Part shown: positions 7,564 to 8,709 of the stretch, piece after piece
Layout of the letters: each line of letters starts with the position of its first letter
Numbering within the stretch: the first letter of the stretch is position 1
Origin: Friedmanniella sp.
GTDB taxonomy: Bacteria > Actinomycetota > Actinomycetes > Propionibacteriales > Propionibacteriaceae
Assembly: GCA_025964935.1 (NCBI GenBank)
Contig: JAOPXW010000161.1
Coordinates: 1-8,709 of the forward strand
Direction of reading: 5' to 3'
Length of the DNA: 8,709 nucleotides
Made by a program: the position numbers and the translations under genes
The notes under the pieces: generated by a model
Seen by the model: the letters and a program-made list of their open reading frames with translations, nothing else
Database searches by the model: none
What the model was told of the DNA's origin: nothing

Positions 7564-8634
7564 TCACGCTCCGGACACCCATTCGGCGTAGAAGATGCCC
7601 AGGCCGCCGGCCACGAAGAGGCCGGCGATGATCCAGAACCGCATCACGATGGTGACCTGGGCCCAGTTGAGCAGCTCGAAGTGGTGGTGGATGGGCGACA
7701 TCTTGAAGATGCGCTTGCCCTTGGTCAGCTTGAAGTAGCTGACCTGCAGCACGACCGACATCACCTCGATCACCAGCAGCCCGCCGAGGATGATGAGCAG
7801 CAGCTCGGTGCGGGTGAAGATGGCCATCCCGGCCAGGGCGCCTCCGAGGGAGAGCGACCCGGTGTCGCCCATGAAGATCTTGGCCGGCTCGGCGTTCCAC
7901 CACAGGAAGCCGAAGCAGGCCCCGGCCAGGGCGACCGCGACCACCGCGAGGTCGTACGGGTCGCGTACCTCGTAGCACTTGGGCCCGGCCGAGGCGGTGT
8001 AGGCGCAGGACTGGTTGTACTGCCAGATGTTGACCAGGGTGTAGGCACCGAAGATCATCACGCAGGCCCCGGCCGCCAGACCGTCGAGGCCGTCGGTCAG
8101 GTTGACCCCGTTGCTGGCCGCCGCGATCAGCAGCATCACCCAGATGATGACCAGCACCAGGGGCAGGTGCAGCCATTCGATGTCGCGCAGGAAGGAGATG
8201 AAGGTGGAGGCGGGAGTGATGCCGCGCTCGTCGGGGAACTGCAGCGCCAGCAGGGCGAAGATGATGGCCACGATGGACTGCCCCGCGATCTTGGCCTTGC
8301 TCCGCAGGCCGAGGGAGCGCTGCTTGCTGATCTTGATGAAGTCGTCCAGGAACCCCACGACCCCGAGCCCGGTGAACAGGAACAGCACCAGCAGGGCCGA
8401 CGCCGAGGGTGCCGTCCAGGTGATCAGGTGGCTGAGCAGGTAGGCGGCGAGGACGGCCGCGATGATGACCAGACCACCCATGGTCGGGGTGCCCCGCTTG
8501 ACGTGGTGCGAGGTCGGGCCGTCGTCGCGGATCAGCTGGCCGTAGCCCCGGCGGACCAGCACGCGGATCGCCAGCCGGGTGCCCAGCAGGGTGCTGAGCA
8601 GGGCCATGGCACCCGCGAAAACGATGGTCTTCAC
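7564..8634 (-). CDS. mraY: MraY, phospho-N-acetylmuramoyl-pentapeptide transferase
   Basis: MraY is the integral membrane enzyme that transfers phospho-MurNAc-pentapeptide from UDP to undecaprenyl phosphate, making lipid I. The 356-residue product is highly hydrophobic, consistent with the ten-helix family fold, and carries [13 protein letters not shown] (42-54), the aspartate pair FLDDFIK (95-101), [13 protein letters not shown] (175-187), [19 protein letters not shown] (247-265) with D257, and the HHH motif PIHHHFE (314-320) at the active site. A loop at about 207-226 has cysteines at 210 and 220. The GTG start at 8634 shares GTGA with the murF stop and has GAGGA seven bases upstream (8641-8645). 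The stop is followed by a 54-bp gap before murD. Confidence 0.98.
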   Translation of the reverse strand: MKTIVFAGAMALLSTLLGTRLAIRVLVRRGYGQLIRDDGPTSHHVKRGTPTMGGLVIIAAVLAAYLLSHLITWTAPSASALLVLFLFTGLGVVGFLDDFIKISKQRSLGLRSKAKIAGQSIVAIIFALLALQFPDERGITPASTFISFLRDIEWLHLPLVLVIIWVMLLIAAASNGVNLTDGLDGLAAGACVMIFGAYTLVNIWQYNQSCAYTASAGPKCYEVRDPYDLAVVAVALAGACFGFLWWNAEPAKIFMGDTGSLSLGGALAGMAIFTRTELLLIILGGLLVIEVMSVVLQVSYFKLTKGKRIFKMSPIHHHFELLNWAQVTIVMRFWIIAGLFVAGGLGIFYAEWVSGA

Positions 8635-8709
8635 GCGGGGTCCTCACTGCGGTCGGTCGGCTGGGCGGGCGTGTCCGGGAGCCCGACGGGGAGCGCCAGC
8701 GCCTCGGCC
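8631..8709 (-). CDS. murF: 3' end of probable murF (partial, cut by window edge)
   Basis: Only the last 25 codons are present, encoding [20 protein letters not shown] followed by SEDPA and a TGA at 8633-8631. Twenty-four of the 25 codons end in G or C, which marks this as the coding frame; the frame one base over soon hits a stop. The stop shares GTGA with the mraY start, the same coupling seen elsewhere in the operon. No conserved motif is visible in so short a tail. The name rests on gene order, since murF (the D-Ala-D-Ala-adding Mur ligase) directly precedes mraY in actinobacterial dcw clusters. Confidence 0.7.
   Translation of the reverse strand, partial: AEALALPVGLPDTPAQPTDRSEDPA
8641..8645 (-). 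promoter_or_regulatory. Shine-Dalgarno sequence of mraY
   Basis: GAGGA on the minus strand ends six bases before the GTG at 8634 and supports that start. It lies within the last codons of murF. Confidence 0.65.

Overview
The window is one block of the division and cell wall (dcw) cluster of a high-GC Gram-positive bacterium (Actinomycetota). All genes lie on the minus strand. In transcription order, from right to left, they are the end of murF, then mraY, murD, ftsW, murG, murC, ftsQ and ftsZ. Three things point to an actinobacterium: this gene order, ftsQ running straight into ftsZ with no ftsA, ddl or murB between them, and codons that nearly always end in G or C. I cannot place it to genus.

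From 8709 to 1399 the genes are packed as one operon. Neighbours overlap by 1 to 4 bases (murF/mraY, ftsW/murG, murG/murC, murC/ftsQ) or are separated by 6 bases (murD/ftsW) or 54 bases (mraY/murD). Together they cover most of lipid II synthesis and its use at the septum. MurF, MurD and MurC are Mur ligases that build UDP-MurNAc-pentapeptide. MraY puts it on undecaprenyl phosphate (lipid I), MurG adds GlcNAc (lipid II), FtsW is the SEDS glycosyltransferase that polymerises it, and FtsQ is a divisome scaffold. A 20-bp perfect palindrome abuts the ftsQ start codon and could fold over its ribosome binding site.

The 290-bp ftsQ-ftsZ gap (1109-1398) is the main regulatory stretch. In transcription order it holds a GC-rich hairpin just after the ftsQ stop, a short direct repeat, a 15-bp imperfect palindrome, a plausible sigma-70 type promoter, a second copy of the palindrome (13 of 15 bases the same), and a Shine-Dalgarno sequence before the GTG start of ftsZ.

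The one real anomaly is at the left edge. Bases 1-97 exactly repeat bases 681-777, which lie inside ftsZ, in the same orientation and 680 bp away. ftsZ reads normally to residue 337, then crosses into the repeat out of frame and stops after 14 foreign residues, losing its C-terminal tail. This could be a frame-breaking tandem duplication, but an assembly or chimera artefact at a contig end is more likely. I found no RNA gene, CRISPR array, insertion sequence or foreign gene, and no new multi-gene system. Apart from the ftsZ end and the regulatory structures listed, the region is a standard housekeeping locus.
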